From: an uncultured Agathobaculum sp.
Lineage (GTDB): Bacteria > Bacillota > Clostridia > Oscillospirales > Butyricicoccaceae
NCBI GenBank assembly: GCA_944384725.1
Contig: CALWUJ010000006.1
Span: forward strand, 24,604-88,603
Direction: 5' to 3'
Length of the DNA stretch: 64,000 bases
Part shown: positions 51,955 through 60,331 of the stretch, one piece after another
How the letters are laid out: every line of letters begins with the position of its first letter
Numbering within the stretch: the first letter of the stretch is position 1
Notes under the pieces: model-generated
Databases searched by the model: none
The model's input: only the letters and a program-made list of their open reading frames with translations
Told to the model about the DNA's origin: nothing
Translations under genes and position numbers: made by a program

Positions 51955-53091
51955 TTGAGACTGTATATCACCGGCGGCGGTACGGGCGGTCATGTGACGC
52001 CTGGGCTGGCGATTGCACGCTATTTTGAACACAAGCATCCGGATACGGTGGTGCGTTTTGCGGGTTCGGCGCGCGGAATTGAGAACAAGCTGGTGCCGCG
52101 CGAGGGTTATCCGCTGGATGCGATCGAGATCATCGGTATGTCGCGTTCGCTCAGCCCAAAGGGTTTGGCGCATAATATAAAGGCGGCGAAGCTGGCAGTG
52201 TCGGCTGTCGGCAAGGCGAAAAAACTGCTGCGGCAGGCGCGGCCGGACTGCGTCATCGGCTGCGGCGGTTATGCGTCGTTTGCCGTGGTACGGGCGGCGC
52301 AGCAGATGGGGATTCCGACTGTGCTGCTGGAGGTCAACGCACTGCCCGGCAAGGTGACCAAGATGCTCTCTAAAAAGGCGGATCGCGTGCTGGTCTGCTT
52401 TGAACAGGCCAAGGAAATTCTGGGCGGAGGAGAGAAAATCGTGCTGACCGGTGCGCCGGTGCGCGGCGAAATTCTTGTAGCGGATCGCGCAAAAGCGCGT
52501 GCTCGCTTTGGCCTGACCGAACAGGATCAGCTGGTTGTCTCGTTCTGGGGCTCAATGGGCGCAAAATATATGAACGAACATATGGCAGGCACGATTGCAC
52601 TGGAATGCAAAAACAACGTGCCGTACCATCATGTGCATGCCACGGGTGCGGCGGCACGCGAGTGGCTGCCGCGTATGGCAAAAGAGCAGGGTGCGGATTT
52701 AGAGAAGCATCCTAACATCGAAGTGACCGAATATATTTATGATATGGCTGACCGGCTTGCTGCGGCGGATCTGGTCGTCTGCCGCGCAGGCGCGGCGACG
52801 ATGGGTGAGCTGTGCATGCTGGGTCGGCCTGCACTTCTGGTGCCGTCTCCGTTTGTGGCGGAAAATCATCAGGAGAAGAATGCACGTGCGCTGGAAAAAG
52901 CGGGCGGATGCCGTGTGCTGCTGGAAAAGGATGCGTCACCGCAAAAGCTGTACGATGAGATACAGCTGATGCTGTCCGATCGCGACCGGCTGCGGCAAAT
53001 GGGGCAGGCCGCTACCAGTCTGGCTGCGCATGACGCGAGCGAAAAGATTTATCGTGAGATCCTGTGGGCAATTGAGCATCACGGGAAATAA
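51955..53091 (+). CDS. murG: UDP-N-acetylglucosamine transferase MurG, 378 aa
   Basis: MurG converts lipid I to lipid II on the inner membrane face. LYITGGGTGGHVTPGLAIA at the start, GCGGYASF and RAGAATMGELCMLGRPALLVPSP are the UDP- and lipid-binding motifs. The start is TTG at 51955 with AAGGGGGAAC upstream; no ATG gives the correct N-terminus. Length is a little above the usual 355-365. Confidence 0.95.
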   Translation: MRLYITGGGTGGHVTPGLAIARYFEHKHPDTVVRFAGSARGIENKLVPREGYPLDAIEIIGMSRSLSPKGLAHNIKAAKLAVSAVGKAKKLLRQARPDCVIGCGGYASFAVVRAAQQMGIPTVLLEVNALPGKVTKMLSKKADRVLVCFEQAKEILGGGEKIVLTGAPVRGEILVADRAKARARFGLTEQDQLVVSFWGSMGAKYMNEHMAGTIALECKNNVPYHHVHATGAAAREWLPRMAKEQGADLEKHPNIEVTEYIYDMADRLAAADLVVCRAGAATMGELCMLGRPALLVPSPFVAENHQEKNARALEKAGGCRVLLEKDASPQKLYDEIQLMLSDRDRLRQMGQAATSLAAHDASEKIYREILWAIEHHGK

Positions 53092-53111
53092 AAAAACGAA
53101 GGGACGCCAAC

Positions 53112-54068
53112 ATGGGACGCAGAAAGCGAAGACAGAGAACGCCCGAGAAAATGCGTCGGCGAGCCAGCCGGCGGCAGCGCTTTTTTCATACGATAGGGCG
53201 CATCTTGTTTCTCGGCATTTTGCTGGCGGCGGCGATATTGGCGCTGACGGTTTTTTTTAAGGTAGATACCATCACGGTGGAGGGTGCACAGAAATACCAC
53301 GCGGAAGAGATCGTTGCGGGTATGGATGTCAAGCAAGGGGACAACCTCTATTTGTGGAATAAGGTAAAAGTTTGCAATGCGATGCTGGAAAAGTTCCCGT
53401 ATCTCCAAACCGTGCAGATCCGGCGGCATTTGCCCAATGCCTTGGTTGTCACGGTGACGGAATGCACGGCATCCGTCGCCATTGCGTCGGATGGCGGGTA
53501 TCTTCTGCTCAGCAAGGAGGGCAAAGCGCTGGAACAAAGCGCAACCAATAACGGTCTGCCGATTGTTACAGGTATGACCTTATCTGATGTTCCGCTCGGC
53601 AAAATCCTATCGAGCGAATCGGGTGAGTCGGCAGATGAGCTGCTGACCATTTTGCAGACGATGGATGCGGCCGGTATGCTCGGGGACCTTTCGTTTATTA
53701 ATTTGTCTGATCTGCATGATATCCATATCGGGTATCAAAAACGGTTTGATATCCGGGTGGATTCGGTGGACAACCTGGCGTATGATTTGCGCTTTGCGCA
53801 AACGGTGATCGAGGAGCGTCTGTCGCCATCCGATATTGGACAACTGTATTGGGATTCGCAAAACCGTTTGCATTATGTGCCGGATACTGCGGAAAATATC
53901 GAAAAAGCCGGTCTTGGATTGACTGTCTCTCCGACGGTTCCGAATACCACGACAGAGGATACCGCGCAGCAGACAGAAGAAGGGGATTCGCAGTCGACAG
54001 ATGCGTCTGAGGGAAGTGAGGACGAAGAAAATATGGCGGATGAAGAGAGCGCCGATGAGGATGCATAA
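53112..54068 (+). CDS. ftsQ: Cell-division protein FtsQ/DivIB, 318 aa
   Basis: A very basic N-terminus (MGRRKRRQRTPEKMRRRASR) precedes one membrane helix (about residues 30-50) and a POTRA domain with FKVDTITVEGAQKYHAEEIV, then the beta domain. The last 45 residues are acidic and low-complexity (Glu/Asp/Thr), which looks like a disordered tail. It is the last gene of the wall cluster before ftsZ; ftsA, which usually follows, is absent. Confidence 0.88.
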   Translation: MGRRKRRQRTPEKMRRRASRRQRFFHTIGRILFLGILLAAAILALTVFFKVDTITVEGAQKYHAEEIVAGMDVKQGDNLYLWNKVKVCNAMLEKFPYLQTVQIRRHLPNALVVTVTECTASVAIASDGGYLLLSKEGKALEQSATNNGLPIVTGMTLSDVPLGKILSSESGESADELLTILQTMDAAGMLGDLSFINLSDLHDIHIGYQKRFDIRVDSVDNLAYDLRFAQTVIEERLSPSDIGQLYWDSQNRLHYVPDTAENIEKAGLGLTVSPTVPNTTTEDTAQQTEEGDSQSTDASEGSEDEENMADEESADEDA

Positions 54069-54107
54069 GAAAAAGGGAGGAAAAAAGGACAAAAGAAGGC
54101 CGGAATA

Positions 54108-54132
54108 CCTTGCACAGCATGGATTTGCAAGG
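54108..54132. promoter_or_regulatory. Inverted repeat CCTTGCA...TGCAAGG upstream of ftsZ
   Basis: Exact seven-base arms at 54108-54114 and 54126-54132 are 11 bases apart and lie about 70 bases before the ftsZ -35. No T run follows, so an operator is more likely than a terminator. Confidence 0.4.
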
Positions 54133-54203
54133 ACATTTGGCATAAATTTGGTGGAAAGATACAGAAAACTTTCAGTTTTTTTTGAGCAATTCACTAATTT
54201 CTG

Positions 54204-54232
54204 TTGCAAAATGGAACAATTAGAGGTAAAAT
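54204..54232 (+). promoter_or_regulatory. Sigma-A promoter of ftsZ
   Basis: TTGCAA at 54204-54209, a 17-base spacer and TAAAAT at 54227-54232, about 105 bases before the ftsZ ATG. Confidence 0.8.
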
Positions 54233-54337
54233 TAAAACAATAGGGACAGCTCGCTTGTGATAGACAGCGGCGTCTGCACAAAAGAACGTAAAAGATAATC
54301 TGAACGATTCTTTATCATAAAACGGAGGATGGCAATA

Positions 54338-55486
54338 ATGGGTTTCGAGTTTGAACAGGGCTTGGATAATGTAGTGAACATTAAAGTAATCGGCGTAGGC
54401 GGCGGCGGCGGTAACGCAGTCAACCGCATGGTCGAAAGTGGTGTGCAGGGTGTTGAGTTTGTTTCTGTCAACACGGATATGCAGGCGCTGAACTATTCTC
54501 AGGCTGGTACCAAGATCCAGATCGGCGAAAAGCTGACGAAGGGACAGGGCGCGGGCGCAAACCCGGAGATCGGCCGCAAGGCAGCGGAAGAAAGCAAGGA
54601 GCAGATCGCTGCGGCGCTTGCAAATACACATATGGTCTTTATCACGGCCGGCATGGGCGGCGGCACCGGTACCGGTGCGGCGCCGGTGGTTGCGCAGATC
54701 GCTCGTGAAATGGGTATCCTGACGGTTGGTGTTGTCACCCGCCCGTTCGCGTTTGAAGGAAAGAAGCGTTTGGAGCAGGCTCTGGGCGGCATTGATGAGC
54801 TGAACAAGAATGTCGACTCGCTGGTTATCATTCCGAACGAGCGACTCAAGTACGTATCCGAGCAGAAGATCACCTTTAAGAATGCATTTGAAATCGCGGA
54901 CGGCGTGCTCCGTCAGGCGGTTGCAAACATTTCCGAGCTGATCACTGTTCCGGGCTTCATTAACCTGGACTTCGCTGATGTTACTTCGGTCATGAAGGAC
55001 GCAGGTTATGCACATATCGGTACCGGCCGCGCTGCTGGGAAAGATAAGGCGGCCGAAGCGGCTCGCATGGCAATTTCCAGCCCGCTGCTGGAAACCTCGA
55101 TCGATATGGCGCACGGTGTCATCGTTTCTGTTATCGGTTCGGACGATATCGGTCTGGATGAGGTTGAGACGGCGGCTACCATGGTGCAGCAGGCAGCGCA
55201 TCCGGATGCACATATCATCTTCGGTGCATTCATTGATGATACCATGGACGACGAGATTCGCGTTGTAGTTATTGCCACCGGCTTTGACAACATTCCGAAC
55301 TCTGCAAAAATGAATATGGACGGCAAGCAGCCCGAACAGGCTTCCGGCTCCGGTTTGTTTACCGAGGCATCCACTGCGGCAGCAGAGGAGAAGCCCGCTT
55401 CCACGCAGTCCAAGTCCAGCGATCTGGGTTCGGACGATGCGGCGTTCGATGTGCTGATGCGTATTTTCGATAAGGACCATCGCTAA
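54338..55486 (+). CDS. ftsZ: Cell-division GTPase FtsZ, 382 aa
   Basis: FtsZ polymerises into the cytokinetic ring. [13 protein letters not shown] and the tubulin signature [11 protein letters not shown] (about residues 105-115) are present, along with the synergy loop NLDFADV. A variable linker (about 320-365) ends in the conserved C-terminal peptide [12 protein letters not shown]-like segment that normally contacts partner proteins. The ATG at 54338 is nine bases after GGAGG; the ATG at 54329 abuts it. It is transcribed from its own promoter and ends at a terminator. Confidence 0.97.
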   Translation: MGFEFEQGLDNVVNIKVIGVGGGGGNAVNRMVESGVQGVEFVSVNTDMQALNYSQAGTKIQIGEKLTKGQGAGANPEIGRKAAEESKEQIAAALANTHMVFITAGMGGGTGTGAAPVVAQIAREMGILTVGVVTRPFAFEGKKRLEQALGGIDELNKNVDSLVIIPNERLKYVSEQKITFKNAFEIADGVLRQAVANISELITVPGFINLDFADVTSVMKDAGYAHIGTGRAAGKDKAAEAARMAISSPLLETSIDMAHGVIVSVIGSDDIGLDEVETAATMVQQAAHPDAHIIFGAFIDDTMDDEIRVVVIATGFDNIPNSAKMNMDGKQPEQASGSGLFTEASTAAAEEKPASTQSKSSDLGSDDAAFDVLMRIFDKDHR

Positions 55487-55511
55487 GTACAGCTGAAAAT
55501 AGTGTCCCTGA

Positions 55512-55537
55512 AAAACAGCCCTGTGAAGGGCTGTTTT
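55512..55537 (+). terminator. Intrinsic terminator after ftsZ
   Basis: AAAACAGCCC pairs with GGGCTGTTTT around TGTGAA. Confidence 0.85.
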
Positions 55538-55586
55538 GGTCTGAAAAGACCTTGTAAAATTCTTGTAATAAAGGAGTGTGATCACC

Positions 55587-55646
55587 GTGAGTGCAGACCC
55601 TCGAAGTAAAAAGATCAAAATAACTCGCGGTGGCACAGCTATGTAA
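55587..55646 (+). CDS. Possible 19-residue leader peptide before the CorA-type gene
   Basis: GTG at 55587 has AAGGAG ten bases upstream and opens MSADPRSKKIKITRGGTAM, then stop. It ends 22 bases before the transporter start. It could be a leader peptide influencing expression of the transporter or a chance frame. Confidence 0.3.
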   Translation: MSADPRSKKIKITRGGTAM

Positions 55647-55668
55647 AGCCGCGGAAAGGCGGTAAGAT

Positions 55669-56610
55669 ATGGTAGAATTTTACAAGACTGTTGACGGGAG
55701 AATCACGGAAATTGCCGGCTTTGCCGAGGGATGCTGGGTGAATATGGTGCATCCCAGCTCGGATGAACTGGAAGAAATCGCTCGTGCGGCGCATGTTGAA
55801 GAAGAATTCATTCGCGCGGCACTTGACCCAGAGGAAAGTTCGCGTGTCGAGACCGAGGACGATCAGCTGTTGATGATTGTCGACATCCCGATGGTGGAAA
55901 AAAACTCGGTGGAGGACGGCGGACAGATGTTCAGCACACTGCCAATGGGCATTGTGGTGGCGCAGAACGCGGTCATCACGGTCTGTCTGGAGGATAGCAT
56001 CATCCTGCGGTCGATTGCAGAAGGTGCGGTCAAGGGCGTACACACGGCGCTGCGCACTCGGTTTGTATTTCAGATCCTGCTGCGTGTGGCTGGGCGCTTC
56101 CTGAAAAACCTGCGCATGATCGAGCGCGACTTTACCCGGATCGAAAAGCGGCTGTATGACTCGCTTAAGAACGAAGAATTGATCCAGCTGCTTGGCTTAT
56201 CCAAATCACTCGTTTACTTCTCTGCATCGCTCAAGGGCAATGAAGTGACGATGGAAAAAGTACTGCGTGGGCGCGTACTCAAGCTGTACGAAGATGACCG
56301 GGATATCCTGGAGGATGCGCTGATCGAGATCCGTCAGGCTATCGAGATGGCTGGGATTTATTCGAGCATTTTGTCCGGTACGATGGACGCCTATGCATCG
56401 GTTGTATCCAACAACTTGAATATCATCATGAAGGTGCTCACGGTTTTGACTATCATCATGACGATTCCCAATATCATCTTCGGTTTTTACGGCATGAATA
56501 TCGAAGGCGGCGGCTTGCCGGGCGATTTTGTCTGGTGGATTCCGCTGCTGATTTCGGTCGCTGCGTGTTTTTTTGCGTGGTTCATGCTCAAAAAGAAGAA
56601 TCTGGACTGA
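55669..56610 (+). CDS. corA: CorA-family magnesium/divalent cation transporter, 313 aa
   Basis: CorA pentamers admit Mg2+ (sometimes Co2+ or Ni2+) through the membrane. A large soluble N-terminal funnel (about residues 1-240) with a long stalk helix leads to two membrane helices near 250-270 and 285-305. The first ends in FYGMN, the GMN selectivity signature, before the short periplasmic loop. AAAGGCGGT lies before the ATG. Length is normal. The gene stands alone with its own terminator. Confidence 0.93.
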   Translation: MVEFYKTVDGRITEIAGFAEGCWVNMVHPSSDELEEIARAAHVEEEFIRAALDPEESSRVETEDDQLLMIVDIPMVEKNSVEDGGQMFSTLPMGIVVAQNAVITVCLEDSIILRSIAEGAVKGVHTALRTRFVFQILLRVAGRFLKNLRMIERDFTRIEKRLYDSLKNEELIQLLGLSKSLVYFSASLKGNEVTMEKVLRGRVLKLYEDDRDILEDALIEIRQAIEMAGIYSSILSGTMDAYASVVSNNLNIIMKVLTVLTIIMTIPNIIFGFYGMNIEGGGLPGDFVWWIPLLISVAACFFAWFMLKKKNLD

Positions 56611-56618
56611 AAATTTTG

Positions 56619-56644
56619 GCGCCGCGTTTGCGGCGCTTTTGTTT
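56619..56644 (+). terminator. Intrinsic terminator after corA
   Basis: GCGCCGC pairs with GCGGCGC around GTTT, then TTTTG and TTTT. Confidence 0.85.
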
Positions 56645-56655
56645 TCCGGGCAAAT

Positions 56656-56685
56656 AAAAAGGGCGCGTGTATACGCGCCCTTTTT
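56656..56685. terminator. Bidirectional terminator between corA and the sigma/anti-sigma unit
   Basis: AAAAAGGGCGCGT pairs exactly with ACGCGCCCTTTTT around GTAT. Confidence 0.92.
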
Positions 56686-56691
56686 GCGGTG

Positions 56692-57741
56692 TCAATTTTC
56701 CCATACAAGGGGAATGGTTTGGCCGAAGATCGTGATGGATTCCATCTCTTCCAGCGGAATGATTTCCGGAAGCAGGCCGGTATTGGCGTGGCCGATCTGC
56801 CACAGGTCGTAGGTTGTACCATCCTTAAGCGTCAGGATAGGGGAGCCGCCCTCGGTGTAATATTCGTTGTCGTACTCGTCCGGTATGCCGTCTAGATACA
56901 GGTTCATATCATCGTCGAAGATCATTTCCTTATCGAAGTGCCACTCCAGATGGTAGAAGGACGGTGTGAACGCGATGCTGTCGATTGTGACATTCAGATT
57001 GCCGTAGGGGATGACCTGACCAGCCTGTGCGTACACAGCGGTATCGGTGCTTTCCAGCGGTACCTCAAGTACCCAATCGCCCTTGACAAGGGTCTGATCC
57101 GGCCCTGCGTAGTTGCCTTCGTGCATGTAGCTGATGATATTGGAGAAGGTAAAACGCGCTGTCTTTCCTTCCCACTGGTCAACACTGCTCATATCCATTT
57201 CGATCTGGAAGAAAAACTGCGTCATGTCAGTATCGTAACACGGTCCCCAGCTGCCGGTGATGATCTGTCCGTCCAGTCGGGATTCGACCTGCTCAAAGGT
57301 GAGAAAGTCAGTCTGTGGTTGCTCCTGTAAATCGACGAACGGCGTGCCATCCTCCTTGGCAACCGAGAAGATGGCGTATGCGGTTTGTTCATCAGCGTAG
57401 ACACCATCAAGTGTGACGGTAACGCCGTGATCGGTATCACTGGCACCGCTGGCAACAAAGCCGGTGTTGGTCTCAATATTACCGGCAGATCCTCCGAAAA
57501 ATTCCGCAAGCCGTGCACGGCCTACTTCCGGGTCAGCAAAATAGCCCACGACTGCGCCTGCTGCTGCTGTAAACGCCAGTATGCATGCGGCTACGGCTGC
57601 AATGCAGATTACCTTGCGGGGATGCCGCCGTTTTTTCGGCTGGGGAGCGGTTTGTGCTGCCTGAGTCAGTTTTTGTATCAGCATAGTCTGTTCCTCCTCG
57701 GTAAAGCGCAGCGCATCGAGCGCTTTGTTATAGTGTCTCAT
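56692..57741 (-). CDS. Membrane protein partnered with an ECF sigma factor (DUF4179-like, putative anti-sigma), 349 aa
   Basis: About 40 cytosolic residues (ALRFTEEEQTMLIQKLTQAA) precede one membrane helix (about residues 45-65) and a 280-residue extracytoplasmic, beta-rich, acidic domain. This is the layout of anti-sigma factors of the DUF4179 type that follow Clostridial ECF sigma genes. The ATG at 57741 lies inside the sigma-factor end (14-base overlap) with GGAGGG correctly spaced, so the two are translationally coupled. A regulatory role is inferred from layout and linkage; the sensed signal is unknown. Confidence 0.78.
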   Translation of the reverse strand: MRHYNKALDALRFTEEEQTMLIQKLTQAAQTAPQPKKRRHPRKVICIAAVAACILAFTAAAGAVVGYFADPEVGRARLAEFFGGSAGNIETNTGFVASGASDTDHGVTVTLDGVYADEQTAYAIFSVAKEDGTPFVDLQEQPQTDFLTFEQVESRLDGQIITGSWGPCYDTDMTQFFFQIEMDMSSVDQWEGKTARFTFSNIISYMHEGNYAGPDQTLVKGDWVLEVPLESTDTAVYAQAGQVIPYGNLNVTIDSIAFTPSFYHLEWHFDKEMIFDDDMNLYLDGIPDEYDNEYYTEGGSPILTLKDGTTYDLWQIGHANTGLLPEIIPLEEMESITIFGQTIPLVWEN

Positions 57742-58228
57742 ATTCGCTGCCCTCCAGTTCTTGTTTGAGTTTAGCGCGGGCGCGGGCGAGCCGTTGCCGT
57801 ACGGCAGCAGGCTTTGCCCTGACCATTGTCGCGATTTCTTCGGCGTTGTAGCCTTCATAATAGTACAGATAGATTACCTCGCGGTATTTGACCGGCAGAC
57901 GCTGTACCGCGGCCAGCACGCCGGAATCCTCTGCGGGGAGAAAGGGAACCTCACGTTCGATCAATTCGTCCAATGGGACAGAACGGCGGCGCCAGCCGCT
58001 CTTAAGGATGTCCTTGCACTCATTGATTGCCATGCGGAGGATAAAAGCACGCGTTTCACCCTCAGTATCAAATTTTCGGTCGATTTGCAGCAGTTTCAGA
58101 AAAATATTCTGGCATACATCCTGTGCGTCCGCCCGGCCGAGCGAATACGTAAAGCATAGACGCAGGATCATGCCTGAATATAACCGAACGAAAGTTGCTG
58201 CATCCGCTGCGTCCTGCCAGACGGGCAT
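57728..58228 (-). CDS. ECF-type RNA polymerase sigma factor, 166 aa
   Basis: Region 2 is visible around residues 20-75 (YSLGRADAQDVCQNIFLKLL, core binding and -10 recognition), region 4 around 110-155 with LYYYEGYNAEEIATMV and VRQRLARARAKLKQEL (-35 helix-turn-helix). Regions 1 and 3 are missing, as in ECF factors. The ATG at 58228 follows GGGG at a good distance; an ATG at 58237 abuts it. It is co-transcribed with the membrane protein, its probable anti-sigma factor. Confidence 0.92.
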   Translation of the reverse strand: MPVWQDAADAATFVRLYSGMILRLCFTYSLGRADAQDVCQNIFLKLLQIDRKFDTEGETRAFILRMAINECKDILKSGWRRRSVPLDELIEREVPFLPAEDSGVLAAVQRLPVKYREVIYLYYYEGYNAEEIATMVRAKPAAVRQRLARARAKLKQELEGSEYETL

Positions 58229-58336
58229 TCGGATCATCCCCTTTCACTACGATAACGATTGAACACTGGGTTGTGTGACAAAGCAGCAAAATATTTTTGG
58301 TCTTCATCATTTCTTTCGGAATGGAGCAGAGAATTA

Positions 58337-58345
58337 TGCTATACT
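58337..58345 (+). promoter_or_regulatory. Extended -10, upstream promoter P1 of the glycosyltransferase
   Basis: TGCTATACT with hexamer TATACT at 58340-58345; it would give a leader of about 200 bases. Confidence 0.5.
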
Positions 58346-58466
58346 GCGATCAGCGTAACGAGAAAATGTGACAAAAAACAGTGATGAAAATTGCAGAAAA
58401 AATCGCTGACTTTTTGTGCGAACAGAGAAAAATGATGGTAAATGAGTGAAAAAGCATAAAAAATAG

Positions 58467-58494
58467 TTGCATTAGCCGAGAATAGTGCTATGAT
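58467..58494 (+). promoter_or_regulatory. Sigma-A promoter P2 of the glycosyltransferase
   Basis: TTGCAT at 58467-58472, a 16-base spacer and TATGAT at 58489-58494 with TGC extension. Confidence 0.7.
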
Positions 58495-58554
58495 ATTACA
58501 AGGAAAAAACGGGATGAAAATTTTCGGACAAACATAAAGGAGCGAAGGATCTTT

Positions 58555-59838
58555 ATGCTTCGGTTTTTAGAGAGTCTGCAATTTGTTTTATTTGTATTTT
58601 TTACGGCAGCCTATGCGTATCAAATCGTATATCTTGCGGTCGGTCTGCTTGGAAAAGGCCGTCAGGGAAAGCAGGATGCCAAATTGCATCGGTATGCGGC
58701 GATCATTGCGGCGCGCAATGAAGCGGGCGTGATCGGGGATTTGATTAAAACGCTAAAACAGCAAGACTATCCTACGGAGCTGCTTGATGTTTTCGTCATT
58801 GCGGATAACTGTACGGACAGCACGGCGGAGGTTGCCCGCAAAGCGGGGGCAATCGTCTATGAACGCTTTAATAAGGTGCAGGTCGGCAAGGGATACGCGC
58901 TGGACTATCTGTTCCACCATATTTTTGAGGATTATGGCGAAAAGACGTATGACGGCTTTTTTGTATTTGATGCGGACAATCTGGTAGACCCGCAGTTTGT
59001 GCGCGAGATGAACAAAATGTTCGATACCGGCGAGTACACCGCGCTTACCAGCTATCGCAATTCGAAAAATTTCTGCGACAACTGGATTTCCGCAGGCTAT
59101 GCGCTGTGGTTCCTGCGTGAGGCTCGCTTCCTGAACCGTCCGCGTACCCAGTTGGGCATCAACTGCGCTGTTTCTGGCACTGGTTTTCTGGTTGCGGCGG
59201 ATGTGATCCGCGAGGAGGGTGGCTGGCCTTATCATCTGCTCACCGAGGACATCGAATTCTCCATTGCGTGCGCGGTACGCGGTCGAAAGATCGGTTATTG
59301 CGGTACGGCAATTATTTATGATGAGCAGCCGGTAGAGTTCTGTCAGTCGTGGGATCAGCGTTTGCGCTGGAGCAAGGGCTTTTATCAGGTAGATGCGAAA
59401 TACACGGCTCCGCTGCTGCGCGGCTGCATGCGCGGCGGCAGAAAAGGTATGTCCTGCTATGATATGCTGATGACGGTTGCTCCCTGTAATTTGGTGACGA
59501 TCGGCGTGTTGGGCTTGGCGTTGTTCGCTTGCCTGAGCAGTTTGTCCCAGCCCGCATTCATTACATACCGGGTGCTGCGTATGTTGGGCCGGATCATTTT
59601 TACTACGGTCAAGGGCATTTCGTTCAGCCTGTTTCTCTTTGGTGCGTTTACCATGGCGGCGGAGTGGAAGCAAATCCGGGGCAGCGTTTGGAAAAAGATC
59701 TTTTATGTGTTTACTTTCCCGCTGTTCATGCTGACTTACATTCCGATTTCGCTGGTTGCGTTGGTCGGAAAGGTGGAGTGGAAACCCATTCGCCACGGCC
59801 TTACGGCAAAAGCACGTAATGAAAACGAGAGCGCTTGA
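58555..59838 (+). CDS. Membrane glycosyltransferase, family 2, processive type, 427 aa
   Basis: An N-terminal helix (about residues 8-30) leads to a GT-A domain: YAAIIAARNEAGVIGDLI, VFDADNLVDP (DxD), LTEDIEFSIACAVRG (TED) and QSWDQRLRWSKGF (QxxRW), the full motif set of processive or chitin/cellulose-synthase-like enzymes. Three to four helices follow after residue 300. It would build or transfer sugar on the membrane's inner face; no partner exporter or polymer genes are next to it. Ribosome binding site AAGGAG. Substrate unknown. Confidence 0.88.
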   Translation: MLRFLESLQFVLFVFFTAAYAYQIVYLAVGLLGKGRQGKQDAKLHRYAAIIAARNEAGVIGDLIKTLKQQDYPTELLDVFVIADNCTDSTAEVARKAGAIVYERFNKVQVGKGYALDYLFHHIFEDYGEKTYDGFFVFDADNLVDPQFVREMNKMFDTGEYTALTSYRNSKNFCDNWISAGYALWFLREARFLNRPRTQLGINCAVSGTGFLVAADVIREEGGWPYHLLTEDIEFSIACAVRGRKIGYCGTAIIYDEQPVEFCQSWDQRLRWSKGFYQVDAKYTAPLLRGCMRGGRKGMSCYDMLMTVAPCNLVTIGVLGLALFACLSSLSQPAFITYRVLRMLGRIIFTTVKGISFSLFLFGAFTMAAEWKQIRGSVWKKIFYVFTFPLFMLTYIPISLVALVGKVEWKPIRHGLTAKARNENESA

Positions 59839-59854
59839 TTCTTCTGCATGTATT

Positions 59855-59892
59855 AAAAAACTGCTGCAACATGATGTTGCAGCAGTTTTTTT
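59855..59892. terminator. Bidirectional terminator after the glycosyltransferase
   Basis: CTGCTGCAAC pairs with GTTGCAGCAG (59861-59870 with 59876-59885), flanked by A and T runs on both sides. Confidence 0.93.
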
Positions 59893-59893
59893 A

Positions 59894-60331
59894 TCATTCA
59901 ATGCAATGCGGTCTGCCACTGGAATATAATTCACGCCGGATGGCTGCAAACATGCGTTCCGCCATATCCAGATAACGTCGGACTTCCATTTCGCCAATCT
60001 CAAACGGAAGGTCGGTTGGATATCTTGTTTCGATATACAGGTCATTGAGTGCGGCGCTTTCGTCCAGATATTCCGAGAATGCATCAGCGTCCTGCTGGAT
60101 GGCCTGACGGCAGAGATAGGTCAGGTTGTGACCGTCAAAGTGTCGACCGGTGCGGAATAGCAAATAGCCCTTGAGCGCTTTCTCGATAGCCTGCTGGCAG
60201 TGGAACGCAATGTTGTAATGGTCGCCGCCATAGGTCAGCAGCAGGCGCGCACATTGCAGGTCGCATAACGCCTTATCCAGCCATTTGTAATAGAAATGGC
60301 TGTCGGATGCGCCTTTACGTTTCCTGCCCAT
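59894..60331 (-). CDS. HEPN-domain protein, 145 aa
   Basis: The helical HEPN fold is seen in KWLDKALCDLQCARLLL, IAFHCQQAIEKALKGYLLF and ETRYPTDLP, the last being typical of HEPN partners of minimal nucleotidyltransferases. A RHFDGH (R-x4-H) near residues 63-68 matches the loose catalytic pattern of HEPN RNases, but its placement is uncertain. The ATG is preceded by AGGTGA and lies inside the upstream nucleotidyltransferase-like gene (17-base overlap), so the two form a unit like HepT/MntA toxin-antitoxin pairs. Confidence 0.85.
   Translation of the reverse strand: MGRKRKGASDSHFYYKWLDKALCDLQCARLLLTYGGDHYNIAFHCQQAIEKALKGYLLFRTGRHFDGHNLTYLCRQAIQQDADAFSEYLDESAALNDLYIETRYPTDLPFEIGEMEVRRYLDMAERMFAAIRRELYSSGRPHCIE

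Larger units (their letters stand above)
58238..58554. other. Divergent control region between the sigma factor and the glycosyltransferase
   Basis: AT-rich stretch of about 320 bases with two plus-strand promoters (-10 elements at 58340-58345 and 58489-58494) and between them an imperfect hairpin (58371-58385 with 58402-58417). No gene found. Confidence 0.6.
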
